Positions 16,002 through 24,924 of a DNA stretch of 64,000 nt are shown here, one piece after another. The stretch covers positions 107,376 to 171,375 of the forward strand of contig JAEWAQ010000062.1 of NCBI GenBank assembly GCA_023391635.1, read 5' to 3'. The notes under the pieces are model-generated. The model was not told the origin of the DNA, did not search any database, and saw only the letters and a list, made by a program, of their open reading frames with translations. Source of the DNA: Bacillota bacterium (lineage in GTDB: Bacteria > Bacillota > Bacilli > Paenibacillales > Paenibacillaceae). Position 1 is the stretch's first letter. Every line of letters begins with the position of its first letter. The translations under genes and the position numbers were made by a program.

Positions 16002-17363
16002 TTACACGCCAATCTTCGGCAGATTGTTCATGCTCGCTTGCAGGGCCTCTTCAGAATAAGCAATATCCATCAGTTGTCCGGAGAAATACGACTCATAGGC
16101 CGACATATCGAAGTGGCCGTGTCCGGACAGCGCGATCAGGATGGAACGCGATTCGCCCGCTTCCTTCGCGGCGATGGCCTCGTCGATGGCGGCGCGGATG
16201 GCATGCGCGGATTCGGGCGCCGGGATGATGCCTTCCGTCTGAGCGAATTGCACGGCCGCTTCGAATACGCCTTGCTGCCCGTGAGCCTGCGCTTCGATGA
16301 GGCCGTCATGATACAGCTGGCTGACCAGCGGCGAGTCCCCATGATAGCGCAGTCCGCCTGCATGAATGCCTGGCGGCATGAAGTCATGGCCCAGCGTGTA
16401 CATCCGCATAAGCGGAGTCAGCTTGGCGACATCGCCGAAGTCGTAAGCGAAGGTGCCGCGCGTCAGCGTGGGGCAGGCTTTCGGTTCGACGGCGACGAGC
16501 CTTACGTTGCGTCCGTTCGTAAGCCGATCTTGCAGGAAGGGGAACGCAAGACCCGCGAAGTTGGACCCTCCGCCGCAGCTGCCGAATACGACATCGGGGT
16601 AATCCCCGGCTTTCTCCATTTGCAGCTTCGCTTCCTGGCCGATGACGGACTGATGCAGACAGACATGGTTCAATACGCTGCCTAGCGCATAGCTCGTATC
16701 CGCATGCGTCGCTGCATCCTCGACCGCTTCGCTGATGGCGATGCCCAGCGAGCCGAGCGAGTCGGGGGACTGCTCCAGGATGGCGCGGCCGGCGGCTGTC
16801 CGGTCAGACGGACTGGGGAACACTTCTGCCCCGAACGTATTCATCAGGATGCGGCGATACGGCTTCTGTTGATAGCTGACTTTGACCATATATACCGTGC
16901 AATCCAGGCCGAAGAACTTGCAGGCCATGCTCACCGAAGAGCCCCATTGGCCGGCGCCGGTCTCGGTTGCAATACGGCGGATGCCTTCGAGTTTATTATA
17001 ATACACTTGCGGAATCGCGGTATTGAGCTTGTGACTGCCGGCAGGGCTGGCTCCCTCATACTTATAGTAGATCCGTGCAGGCGTATCCAGCGCTTTCTCC
17101 AACTGATAGGCGCGATACATCGGCGTCGGGCGCCAGATCTTATAAAGCTCGCGCACTTCCTCCGGAATTTCGATCCACCGTTCGGCGGTCATCTCCTGCT
17201 GGATCAAGGCCATCGGGAAGATCGCCTTGAAATCGTCAGGTCCTGCAGGCTGGCCGGTGCCGGGGTGAAGCGGAGGGGCGATCGGGTTGGGCATGTCGGC
17301 CATGACATTGTACCAATGCGTCGGTATTTCCTGTTCGGTGAGCATAATCTTCTTCTCGTTCAA
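16002..17363 (-). CDS. trpB: TrpB2-type tryptophan synthase beta-like PLP enzyme
   Basis: This enzyme of about 450 residues condenses indole with serine in the TrpB2 branch. Visible features are the long N-terminal extension typical of TrpB2 (RPTPMYRAYQLEKAL), the PLP lysine in GASPAGSHKLNTA, the phosphate-binding GSCGGGSNFAGLA and the tail AYESYFSGQLMD. I place the start at the TTG at 17363, eight bases after AAGGAGG; in-frame ATGs at 17369 and 17384 are alternatives, but the ribosome binding site is too close or overlaps them. No trpA or other trp gene is near, as is common for TrpB2, which works without the alpha subunit. Confidence 0.9.
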   Translation of the reverse strand: MNEKKIMLTEQEIPTHWYNVMADMPNPIAPPLHPGTGQPAGPDDFKAIFPMALIQQEMTAERWIEIPEEVRELYKIWRPTPMYRAYQLEKALDTPARIYYKYEGASPAGSHKLNTAIPQVYYNKLEGIRRIATETGAGQWGSSVSMACKFFGLDCTVYMVKVSYQQKPYRRILMNTFGAEVFPSPSDRTAAGRAILEQSPDSLGSLGIAISEAVEDAATHADTSYALGSVLNHVCLHQSVIGQEAKLQMEKAGDYPDVVFGSCGGGSNFAGLAFPFLQDRLTNGRNVRLVAVEPKACPTLTRGTFAYDFGDVAKLTPLMRMYTLGHDFMPPGIHAGGLRYHGDSPLVSQLYHDGLIEAQAHGQQGVFEAAVQFAQTEGIIPAPESAHAIRAAIDEAIAAKEAGESRSILIALSGHGHFDMSAYESYFSGQLMDIAYSEEALQASMNNLPKIGV

Positions 17364-17470
17364 GTTCATATCCTCCTTGAGCATAAGATGAAGGCAAGTG
17401 TTATGCGTCTACATTAAAGAAAATTCGTCGTGGGCGACTGATTTCCTGCTGACCGGACAGATGAAGGATT

Positions 17471-17499
17471 TTGTCGAATCGGGAAGAAATGATTAATAG
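17471..17499 (+). promoter_or_regulatory. Candidate promoter of the response regulator gene
   Basis: TTGTCG (17471-17476), 17-base spacer, TAATAG (17494-17499), about 60 bases before the start codon. The spacing is ideal; the -10 is one or two bases off consensus. Confidence 0.45.
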
Positions 17500-17561
17500 G
17501 GGATGAAAAACTAAACCATTCTGATCTCTTCTCATACGAGATTGAACAACAAGGCGGGTGA

Positions 17562-18701
17562 ATGGTAGATATGAAAGCCATCGTCGTAGACGACGAGCGG
17601 TTGGTTATAGACTATATCGTCAGACTTCTTGCCGGCGCGGGGGTCGAAGTCGTGGGCTGTTGCACGAATCCTTATGAAGCGCTACGGGTGGCGAGGGAAT
17701 TGCAGCCCGACGTGCTGTTCCTGGACATAGAGATGCCCGAGATGAGCGGCTTGGAGATCGCAGAGCAGGTGTATGCGGACGGCCTCGAGTCGGAGATCGT
17801 CTTCATTACCGCCTTCAACCAGTATGCCGTCGATGCATTTCGGGTGAATGCGCTTGATTATCTGTTGAAGCCGGTCAGAAGGGAAGAGTTGAACCGCTCG
17901 CTGGAGCGGGTCAGGAAGAGACGCAGCGCGAGCGCGGGAGTGGAAAAGAGGATCGGCCCTCGGCAAGTGTCGGTCTCTCTGTTCGGCAAGTTCTCCGTAT
18001 GCTTCGACGATGATTCGGAACCGGTACGCTGGGTGACGTCCAAATGCGCAGAACTGTTCGCTTACCTGCTCCTTCGGCGAGGAGATAGGGAGGTAAGCAA
18101 GTGGGAGTTGTTTGAAGCGCTCTGGAAAGAGAAAGACACGGAGAAGGCGGATATCAACCTGCGAAGCACGGTCAGCAGAGTCAACAAAACGTTGCGGGAT
18201 GTCCGGGCAGGCCTGTCGCTCGTCTCTGTCAGAAACGGGTATCGGCTCGCAGCTCCCAATGGAGAGCTCGTCATTAACGCCGATCAGTTGGAGCGTTTCG
18301 CGCTTGAATCCGTCGAGGTTAACAGGGAAAATCTGAAGGAGGTCGAGCAACTCGTCCATCGCTGTGCCTCGTCTTTTCTGCAGGAGTTTAGCGGCGAATG
18401 GTGCGAGCCTTACCGGATCCGATATCGTCGATATTTCCTTCATCTCGGGGAACGGCTGCTCTCTTATTATATGCATTCGGAACCGGAACCTCTCAGAGCA
18501 TTGCGTCTGGTAGAAATGTTGGTTGCCCATCATCCCTATGACGATTCGCTGCGGGCAGCGGCGTTGAAGCTCCATCATCAGCTTGGAAGTCCCAAGCAGG
18601 CTGCCGCTTATTATGAGGCATATGCGGCCATACTGAAGGCGGACTTGGGCACGGAGCCAGGCGATGAACTTGCCGCTGAGTATCGTTCATTGATCGGTTG
18701 A
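17562..18701 (+). CDS. Response regulator with SARP-like output (receiver + winged helix + BTAD)
   Basis: The 379-residue protein has an N-terminal receiver: acidic pair D10-D11, phospho-acceptor D55 in DVLFLDIEMPE, Thr in FITAF and Lys in YLLKPV. Residues 140-240 are an OmpR-like winged helix (VSVSLFGKFSVCF, SKCAELFAYLLLRRG, LRSTVSRVNKTL), and 250-378 a helical bacterial transcriptional activator (BTAD) domain. The last two domains together form a SARP-type activator. No kinase gene adjoins it. It is directly upstream of two giant SLH protein genes whose promoters both carry paired heptamers in the SARP layout, so those are its likely targets. Confidence 0.88.
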   Translation: MVDMKAIVVDDERLVIDYIVRLLAGAGVEVVGCCTNPYEALRVARELQPDVLFLDIEMPEMSGLEIAEQVYADGLESEIVFITAFNQYAVDAFRVNALDYLLKPVRREELNRSLERVRKRRSASAGVEKRIGPRQVSVSLFGKFSVCFDDDSEPVRWVTSKCAELFAYLLLRRGDREVSKWELFEALWKEKDTEKADINLRSTVSRVNKTLRDVRAGLSLVSVRNGYRLAAPNGELVINADQLERFALESVEVNRENLKEVEQLVHRCASSFLQEFSGEWCEPYRIRYRRYFLHLGERLLSYYMHSEPEPLRALRLVEMLVAHHPYDDSLRAAALKLHHQLGSPKQAAAYYEAYAAILKADLGTEPGDELAAEYRSLIG

Positions 18702-18725
18702 AGTATGCTGATAGATATGCGTTCG

Positions 18726-18762
18726 AAGGAACCTGTGATCCATGCGGATCGGGTTCCTTTTT
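18726..18762 (+). terminator. Terminator of the response regulator gene
   Basis: AAGGAACC (18726-18733) pairs with GGTTCCTT (18752-18759), followed by a T run. Its T tract leads straight into the heptamer repeats of the next promoter. Confidence 0.85.
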
Positions 18763-18765
18763 GTT

Positions 18766-18800
18766 TTGCAACAAATTTGCAACATCGCACCGGCTAAAAT
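18766..18800 (+). promoter_or_regulatory. SARP-type promoter of the 1960-residue SLH protein
   Basis: Two direct heptamers TTGCAAC at 18766-18772 and 18777-18783 (period 11 bp) are followed after 11 bases by TAAAAT (18795-18800). There is no separate -35 box at the normal distance; the downstream heptamer occupies that place. The element recurs with identical spacing at 24834-24868. Confidence 0.7.
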
Positions 18801-18892
18801 GTTGAAAGCGATATGATTTTGTCGAACGTGCGCAGAAGCGTGGACGGTATGAGGCGAATATTGAGCTATAAAGCTGCTAAGGAGATGGCCAA

Positions 18893-21800
18893 ATGATAAG
18901 CAAGCGCAAGAAACGAGTAAGAATGGCGGTACAGGGGTTTATCGTATTTACCATGGTTTTGTCTAATCTCATTTTTTACAACCCGGTTGCGCTGGCTAAC
19001 ACGGAGGCGGACCCCGGGTTAAATTCCTTAGCTGTAAGCCCGACCAATACGACGAGAGGCCAAGCGGTAACGTTGACTGCTGCCGGCGATAGGCAGTCTG
19101 AAGCCGGTGTGGAGGATGGAGATACGCGATTCTTTCCGGCAGAATGGTTCGTGACCGGTAAGAGATTCGAGCCGGGGTATTCTGGGTATTTTGGATTAAA
19201 CGAAGCAACTCAAAGCTACACTTCCACTTTTTCGCCTGCGACTGCCGGATCATTTGAAATAACCGCTGTTTTTACCAAGCAAAGATATAATGACCAAATC
19301 TGGAACTATGATGGAAGCGAGTCTACGAGTGCAACTTTAATTGTGACAGCTTCGTCTTATCCTGCTAACGAAGCGAATAACATTTTCAGTCTGCCGGGCA
19401 GCGACCCGATCATTCTGACGATGGATGAGCCATTTACGGTGACCGCGACAGGGGATAAGCAGGATGCTGAGAGCGGAGAAGGAGCCGGCGCTGAGCGGTA
19501 CATCCCCAAAAGCTGGAGCTCGTCTGATTATCGGGGAGGTACATTTATTTGGAAAGACGAAACCAATTCCTACACGTCCACTTACACTCCTGCGGCAATA
19601 GGCAACATTGATTTCACCGTTATGTATGGGTTGGAGATATGGGATGGAAGCGTGTGGCAAGAGACCGGCGTTACGGATCAAAAGATGAAGACGATCCAGG
19701 TGACTCGAGAGCCGGTCGAAGCGGATGCCGCCAACAATACGGTATCGACTGGCATTAGCGGCGTTATCCCGACGAACACAAGCATAAAGGTAAACCTAAG
19801 CGGAGACAATCAATATCTTGACGACAGAAATGCCATGAGTGGGGATACGCGTTACATTCCCATTGATGTCAGTATTAGTGGTGGTGGCGGGTCATGTTCG
19901 ATGGGCCAGAGTCTTGGGGTTCTTTTTGGAACTTGTACGCCATCAAGAGCAGGGACATTTTCGTTAGAAGTTACCTTCAGGAAAGAACGATTTAATGGGA
20001 CGGATTGGATTCCTTTAGGTGCAGGCGATAATGATACCAAAACCCTAACCATATTCGTGTCCGGCCCGCCAACGACGGTGAACGTCGGCTCCAATACCGT
20101 TACGTTAAACTCCAATACGATATTCGAGGGCGGCAGCGTCACTGTAACTGCGATAGGCAACCGGCAATCGGCGACTGGCGTGTCGGACAAGGATGAAAGA
20201 TACGTTCCGACCCGGTGGAAATTACTTAGGAAGGATCCTGAGCAAGAAGTGCCGATCTTTCAATATACTTCATTTGCCGAACCGGATAACTATTCTGCTG
20301 TCATTACTCCGCCGGGGGCAGGACAATATGTGGTCGAGGTAGAGTTCGATAAACAACGGTACGATTTACTTAAGGGGACTTGGGGTCAACCCTACGGGCC
20401 CGAAAATGATAGCGCAAGAGCAACGTTAAATGTGGTGCAGCCAGCCAATCCTGACAACAATCAGGTAAGCGCGACCCCAAGCAAAGTAACTTCCGGCGGG
20501 TCATTCACGCTGACGGCCAAAGGCGATCGGCAATCGGAAACCGGCGGTTTTGTTGGCAATGAGCGTTATCTTCCGGTCACTTGGGTGTCGACAGACGGCG
20601 AGTCGGGTTCGTTCATCTTGAACGGAACGGCCTACACGTCCTATTACAAGCCCTCGCAGGCTGGAGATCATACCGTGACGGTTACCTTTAACAAACAGGT
20701 ATGGAATGGTACGACTTGGGAGAACGAAGGTGAACCGGATACGAAGGAAATCAAGCCGTTGAAAGCGGAGGTTGCGACAGCGAACGCCGACAACAACAGC
20801 ATTAGCGCCAATCCTGAGAGCGTCACGTCAGGCGAGGTGGTGACGGTTACGATCAGCGGCGACCGTCAGACGGCGACCGGCGTGTTCGAAGGAGACGAGC
20901 GGTACGTTCCGGTCAGTTGGGAATCGACGGACGGGAAGTCAGGAGATCTGGACGCAAGCAGCGGAAGTTTTCAATATACGCCATCGACGAGAGGGACGCA
21001 TACGATAACGGCAACATTCCAGAAGCAGCAGTGGAATTCGGACGAAGGGGAATGGGCTAACGTTGACGGAGGAACCGATACCAAGACGACAACAGTATGG
21101 GTCATTGCCGCAGCGAGCGATTCCGCCAACACAATCAGCATAAATCCGGACCAAGTCACATCCGGTGGGACCGTTACGGTGACGGCCGCGGGCGACCGTC
21201 AATCGGAGGAAGGCTTGACGGCAGGAGACGAGCGATACATTCCGGTTAGTTGGACTTCGACAGACGGCAAGTTGGGCTCGTTCAGCAACAACGGAACGGA
21301 ATATACGTCCGATTACAAGCCGGCGGCAGCGGGTACTCAGACGGTGACGGTTACGTTCCAGAAGCAAATCTGGGATGCGACAAGCGGCGATTGGGTCGAT
21401 GTTAACGGCGCAACGGATACGAAGACAGAAACCGTGGAGGCGGAAGCAGCGAAGGCTGACGCCGCCAACAACAGTGTCAGTGCCGATCCTGAGAGTGTAA
21501 TGTCAGGCGGTGCGGTGACGGTGACGATCAGCGGAGACCGGCAATCGGCAGTCGGACTGTTCGAAGGAGACGAGCGGTACGTTCCGATCAGCTGGGAATC
21601 TACGGACGATGAGTCGGGCTTGCTAGATCCGGATGATGAAACATTCGAATATACGCCGGCGGCGGTAGGGACCCGGACGGTAACCGTTACATTCCAGAAG
21701 CAAAAATGGAATGCGGCGAGCGGCGAATGGGCCAGTGTGCCTGGCGAACAGGATACCAAGACAACGACCGTGGAGGCTGAAGTTGCGACAGTTGATGCCG

Positions 21801-24775
21801 CCCACAACAGCATCAGCGCCGATCCGGCAAGCATTACTTCAGGTGGGACGGTGACGGTGACGATTAGCGGCGACCGTCAGGGGGCAACCGGCTTGTTCGA
21901 AGGAGACGAGCGGTACGTTCCGACAGGCTGGACATCGACGGACGGGCAATCGGACTCTCTCGATACAAGCGACGGAAGTTTCGAATATTCGTCATCGACG
22001 AAAGGAACTCATACCGTAACGGTGACATTCCAGAAGCAACGGTGGAGTTCGGGCGCCGGAGAATGGGCTAACGTTAACGGAGAAACCGATACCAAATCCG
22101 CAACTGTGTCGGTCATCACACCAGCGAGCGATTCCGGCAACAGCGTCAGCATAAATCCGGACCAAGTCACATCCGGAGGGACTGTTACAGTGACGGCCGC
22201 AGGCGACCGTCAATCGGAGGAAGGCTTGACGTCGGGCGACGAGCGCTACATTCCGGTCAGTTGGACTTCGACAGACGGCAAATCGGGCTCGTTTAGCAAC
22301 AACGGAACGGAATATACGTCCGATTACAAGCCGGCGGCAGTGGGCACCCAGACAGTAACGGTTACGTTCCAGAAGCAAACCTGGGATGCGACGAGCGGCG
22401 ATTGGGTCGACATTAACAGCGCAACGGATACGAAGACAGAGACCGTGGAGGCGGAAGCAGCGAAGGCTGACGCCGCCAACAACAGTGTCAGTGCCGATCC
22501 TGATAGCGTGACGTCAGGCGGGACGGTGACGATGACGGTCAGCGGAGACCGGCAATCGGCGGTCGGATTGTTCACAGGAGACGAGCGGTTCATTCCGACA
22601 AGCTGGTCATCGACGGACGGCGAGACGGGCTCGCTGAGTCCAAGCGACGCAACATTCGAATATACGCCGTCGAAGTCAGGAACGCATACGGTGACGGTTA
22701 CGTTCCAGAAGCAAACCTGGAATGCGGCAAGCAACACGTGGAATGACAATGGCGGAACGACTTCCGCGTTTACCACAGTAGAGGCAACGGCAGCCACGGC
22801 GAACGCCGGCAACAATGTTGTCTATTCAGAACCGGGCAGTGTCACATCAGGCGGGACGATCATGCTGTTCGCCGCAGGGGATCGCCAATCGGCAACCGGC
22901 TTGTTTGAAGGAGACGAACGGTATATACCGGTGAACTGGGAATCGACGGATGACCAGTCGGGGTCGTTCACCTACAGTGGAACCGATTATACATCCGATT
23001 ACATGCCATCGGCGGTCGGAAACCATACCGTGTCGGTCATATTCAAGAAGCAGAAATGGGATAGCGTTCTCGGGTGGGAGGATACCGACGATACGGATGT
23101 CAAAACAACGATTGCATCATTGCTGGTCATTGCCGACCCCGACAACAATAGCGCCGGCGCAAGCACGGCCAGCGTAACGACGGGTGGGACGGTCACGCTG
23201 ACCGCCACGGGAGACCGCCAGTCGGAGGACGGTGTCGCCATCGGAGACGAGCGGTTCGTTCCAACAAGCTGGACATCGACGGAAGCGGGCCAATCGGGTG
23301 TATTTACTGAGAACAACGGCACGTATACTTCCGTCTACAAGCCTTCGAGAGCGGGCCATTATCTCGTTACGATTACATTCCGGAAGCAAATATGGGACGG
23401 CAGCGCGTGGGCAGATGATTTGACGACGGAGACCCGGACGGTCAATGTAAGCGTGAGCGAGCCTGATGAACCGAGCGGTCAGCCAGATCCCGGCCCATCC
23501 GCCAATGGATTCGGAACGGCAACGACCGGCGTTGACGTGCTTGTCAACGGCAAGGTGGAGAATGCGGGCACTGCGACGACAACGCAATTAAACGACAAAA
23601 CAGTCACGACCATTGCTGTCGATCAGAATAAGCTGGAAGCGAAGCTCGCGGCGGAAGGTCAGCATGCTATCGTCACAATTCCGATCAAGATGACCTCGAA
23701 TATCGTCGTCGGCGAGCTGAATGGCCGAATGATCCGCAATATGGAGGAGAAGCAAGCGGTACTGGAAATCAGGACGGACCGGGCAACGTATACGGTGCCT
23801 GCCGAGCAGATGAATATGAATGCCATTTCAGCACAAATAGGCAAGGCCGTCCCCCTTCAGGACATTAAAGTGCAAATCGAAATCGCCGAGCCGATGGAAG
23901 CAATCGTTAGAATCACGAAAGACTTGGAGAATCAAGGGAAATTTGTGGTCGTAGCGCCGCCGTTCCATTTTGAAGTGCGCGCAACCTATGGAAATACGAC
24001 GATCGAAGTGACCAAATTCAACATCTATGTAGAGCGCACGATCGCGATTCCGGAAGGCGTCGACCCGAACAAAATTACGACGGGCGTCGTTGTCGATCCG
24101 GATGGAACGGTCCGCCATGTACCGACCAAGGTTACCGTAATCGACGGCGTATACTACGCAGTCATCAACAGCTTGACCAATAGCACATACGCTGTCGTCT
24201 GGCATCCGCTGACGTTCGAAGATGTGGCGAAGCATTGGGCGAAAGATGCCGTCAACGACATGGGCTCGCGGATGGTGGTGGAAGGAACGGGCAACGGCAT
24301 GTACAGCCCGGACCGGGACATTACCCGCGCAGAGTTTGCGGCCATTCTTGTACGCGGGCTGGGGCTGAAGCTGGGAACAGGAACGACGGCGTTCTCCGAT
24401 GTGAAAGCGACGGACTGGTACAACGGCGCCATTCATACGGCTCATGAGTACGGACTGATTGACGGCTTTACGGACGGCACGTTCCGTCCGAATGACAAGA
24501 TTACCCGCGAGCAGGCGATGCTGATTCTGTCCAAGGCGATGACGCTTACCGGACTGAAGGACAAGCTGTCCGCCAAGTCGGCAGAAGCGACGCTGGGTAC
24601 GTTCGTGGATGCGGCGAGCGTAGCGGCATGGGCGCAGGGTGGGGTTGCGGACAGCTTGCAGTCCGGCATCGTAATGGGCAGAGGGCAGGATACGCTTGCG
24701 CCCAAGGCTCACATGACCCGCGCGGAAGTGGCGCAGGTGATCCGGCTGCTGCTTCGCAAATCTGAATTGATTTAA
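18893..24775 (+). CDS. Giant secreted SLH protein with 13 tandem GDRQS/GDERY repeats
   Basis: The 1960-residue protein starts at the ATG after AAGGAGA and has a Sec signal peptide ending near VALA (residue 35). Residues about 40-1530 are 13 tandem repeats of roughly 112 residues, each with N-x-(I/V)-S, V-T-S-G-G-x-V-T-V-T, the motif GDRQS, then GDERYxPxxW, a YTSxYxP strand and VTVTFxKQxW. They look like beta-sandwich (Ig-like) domains, but I do not recognise a named family. Then follow a P/G-rich linker, a region of about 240 residues (QHAIVTIPIKM, VVVDPDGTVRHVPTKVT) common in Paenibacillus SLH proteins, and three C-terminal SLH domains (about 1775-1960) that bind cell-wall polymer. It is probably a surface stalk or adhesin. 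Confidence 0.88.
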   Translation: MISKRKKRVRMAVQGFIVFTMVLSNLIFYNPVALANTEADPGLNSLAVSPTNTTRGQAVTLTAAGDRQSEAGVEDGDTRFFPAEWFVTGKRFEPGYSGYFGLNEATQSYTSTFSPATAGSFEITAVFTKQRYNDQIWNYDGSESTSATLIVTASSYPANEANNIFSLPGSDPIILTMDEPFTVTATGDKQDAESGEGAGAERYIPKSWSSSDYRGGTFIWKDETNSYTSTYTPAAIGNIDFTVMYGLEIWDGSVWQETGVTDQKMKTIQVTREPVEADAANNTVSTGISGVIPTNTSIKVNLSGDNQYLDDRNAMSGDTRYIPIDVSISGGGGSCSMGQSLGVLFGTCTPSRAGTFSLEVTFRKERFNGTDWIPLGAGDNDTKTLTIFVSGPPTTVNVGSNTVTLNSNTIFEGGSVTVTAIGNRQSATGVSDKDERYVPTRWKLLRKDPEQEVPIFQYTSFAEPDNYSAVITPPGAGQYVVEVEFDKQRYDLLKGTWGQPYGPENDSARATLNVVQPANPDNNQVSATPSKVTSGGSFTLTAKGDRQSETGGFVGNERYLPVTWVSTDGESGSFILNGTAYTSYYKPSQAGDHTVTVTFNKQVWNGTTWENEGEPDTKEIKPLKAEVATANADNNSISANPESVTSGEVVTVTISGDRQTATGVFEGDERYVPVSWESTDGKSGDLDASSGSFQYTPSTRGTHTITATFQKQQWNSDEGEWANVDGGTDTKTTTVWVIAAASDSANTISINPDQVTSGGTVTVTAAGDRQSEEGLTAGDERYIPVSWTSTDGKLGSFSNNGTEYTSDYKPAAAGTQTVTVTFQKQIWDATSGDWVDVNGATDTKTETVEAEAAKADAANNSVSADPESVMSGGAVTVTISGDRQSAVGLFEGDERYVPISWESTDDESGLLDPDDETFEYTPAAVGTRTVTVTFQKQKWNAASGEWASVPGEQDTKTTTVEAEVATVDAAHNSISADPASITSGGTVTVTISGDRQGATGLFEGDERYVPTGWTSTDGQSDSLDTSDGSFEYSSSTKGTHTVTVTFQKQRWSSGAGEWANVNGETDTKSATVSVITPASDSGNSVSINPDQVTSGGTVTVTAAGDRQSEEGLTSGDERYIPVSWTSTDGKSGSFSNNGTEYTSDYKPAAVGTQTVTVTFQKQTWDATSGDWVDINSATDTKTETVEAEAAKADAANNSVSADPDSVTSGGTVTMTVSGDRQSAVGLFTGDERFIPTSWSSTDGETGSLSPSDATFEYTPSKSGTHTVTVTFQKQTWNAASNTWNDNGGTTSAFTTVEATAATANAGNNVVYSEPGSVTSGGTIMLFAAGDRQSATGLFEGDERYIPVNWESTDDQSGSFTYSGTDYTSDYMPSAVGNHTVSVIFKKQKWDSVLGWEDTDDTDVKTTIASLLVIADPDNNSAGASTASVTTGGTVTLTATGDRQSEDGVAIGDERFVPTSWTSTEAGQSGVFTENNGTYTSVYKPSRAGHYLVTITFRKQIWDGSAWADDLTTETRTVNVSVSEPDEPSGQPDPGPSANGFGTATTGVDVLVNGKVENAGTATTTQLNDKTVTTIAVDQNKLEAKLAAEGQHAIVTIPIKMTSNIVVGELNGRMIRNMEEKQAVLEIRTDRATYTVPAEQMNMNAISAQIGKAVPLQDIKVQIEIAEPMEAIVRITKDLENQGKFVVVAPPFHFEVRATYGNTTIEVTKFNIYVERTIAIPEGVDPNKITTGVVVDPDGTVRHVPTKVTVIDGVYYAVINSLTNSTYAVVWHPLTFEDVAKHWAKDAVNDMGSRMVVEGTGNGMYSPDRDITRAEFAAILVRGLGLKLGTGTTAFSDVKATDWYNGAIHTAHEYGLIDGFTDGTFRPNDKITREQAMLILSKAMTLTGLKDKLSAKSAEATLGTFVDAASVAAWAQGGVADSLQSGIVMGRGQDTLAPKAHMTRAEVAQVIRLLLRKSELI
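20771..22792 (+). repeat. Two 1011-bp copies of a three-repeat block inside the SLH gene
   Basis: Repeats 6-8 (20771-21781) and 9-11 (21782-22792) are copies of one block offset by exactly 1011 bp (337 codons). For example, the stretch CAGCATAAATCCGGACCAAG occurs at 21136 and again at 22147. Homology is highest between repeats 7 and 10 and between 8 and 11, so the block was duplicated as a unit after the individual repeats had diverged. Confidence 0.85.
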
Positions 24776-24790
24776 GCATATTTCCGGGTT

Positions 24791-24835
24791 CCCTTCCTGA
24801 TAACGAGAGTCGTTCGTCGGGAAGGGATTCTTTTT
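24791..24835 (+). terminator. Terminator after the first SLH gene
   Basis: CCCTTCC (24791-24797) pairs with GGAAGGG (24820-24826); an inner AACGA/TCGTT stem extends it, and TTCTTTTT follows. The last Ts belong to the next heptamer promoter. Confidence 0.8.
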
Positions 24836-24868
24836 GCAACAATTTTGCAACATCCTGTCGGTTACAAT
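24834..24868 (+). promoter_or_regulatory. SARP-type promoter of the second SLH protein
   Basis: TTGCAAC at 24834-24840 and 24845-24851 (period 11 bp), then 11 bases, then TACAAT (24863-24868). The spacing is identical to that at 18766-18800, and the flanks CAT-C-N5-CGG-(C/T)-TA are shared as well. Confidence 0.7.
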
Positions 24869-24924
24869 GTCGGATACGACAACATAGCGTTCCAATCATG
24901 AATTTGTGCGGAGGGATTCAACAA

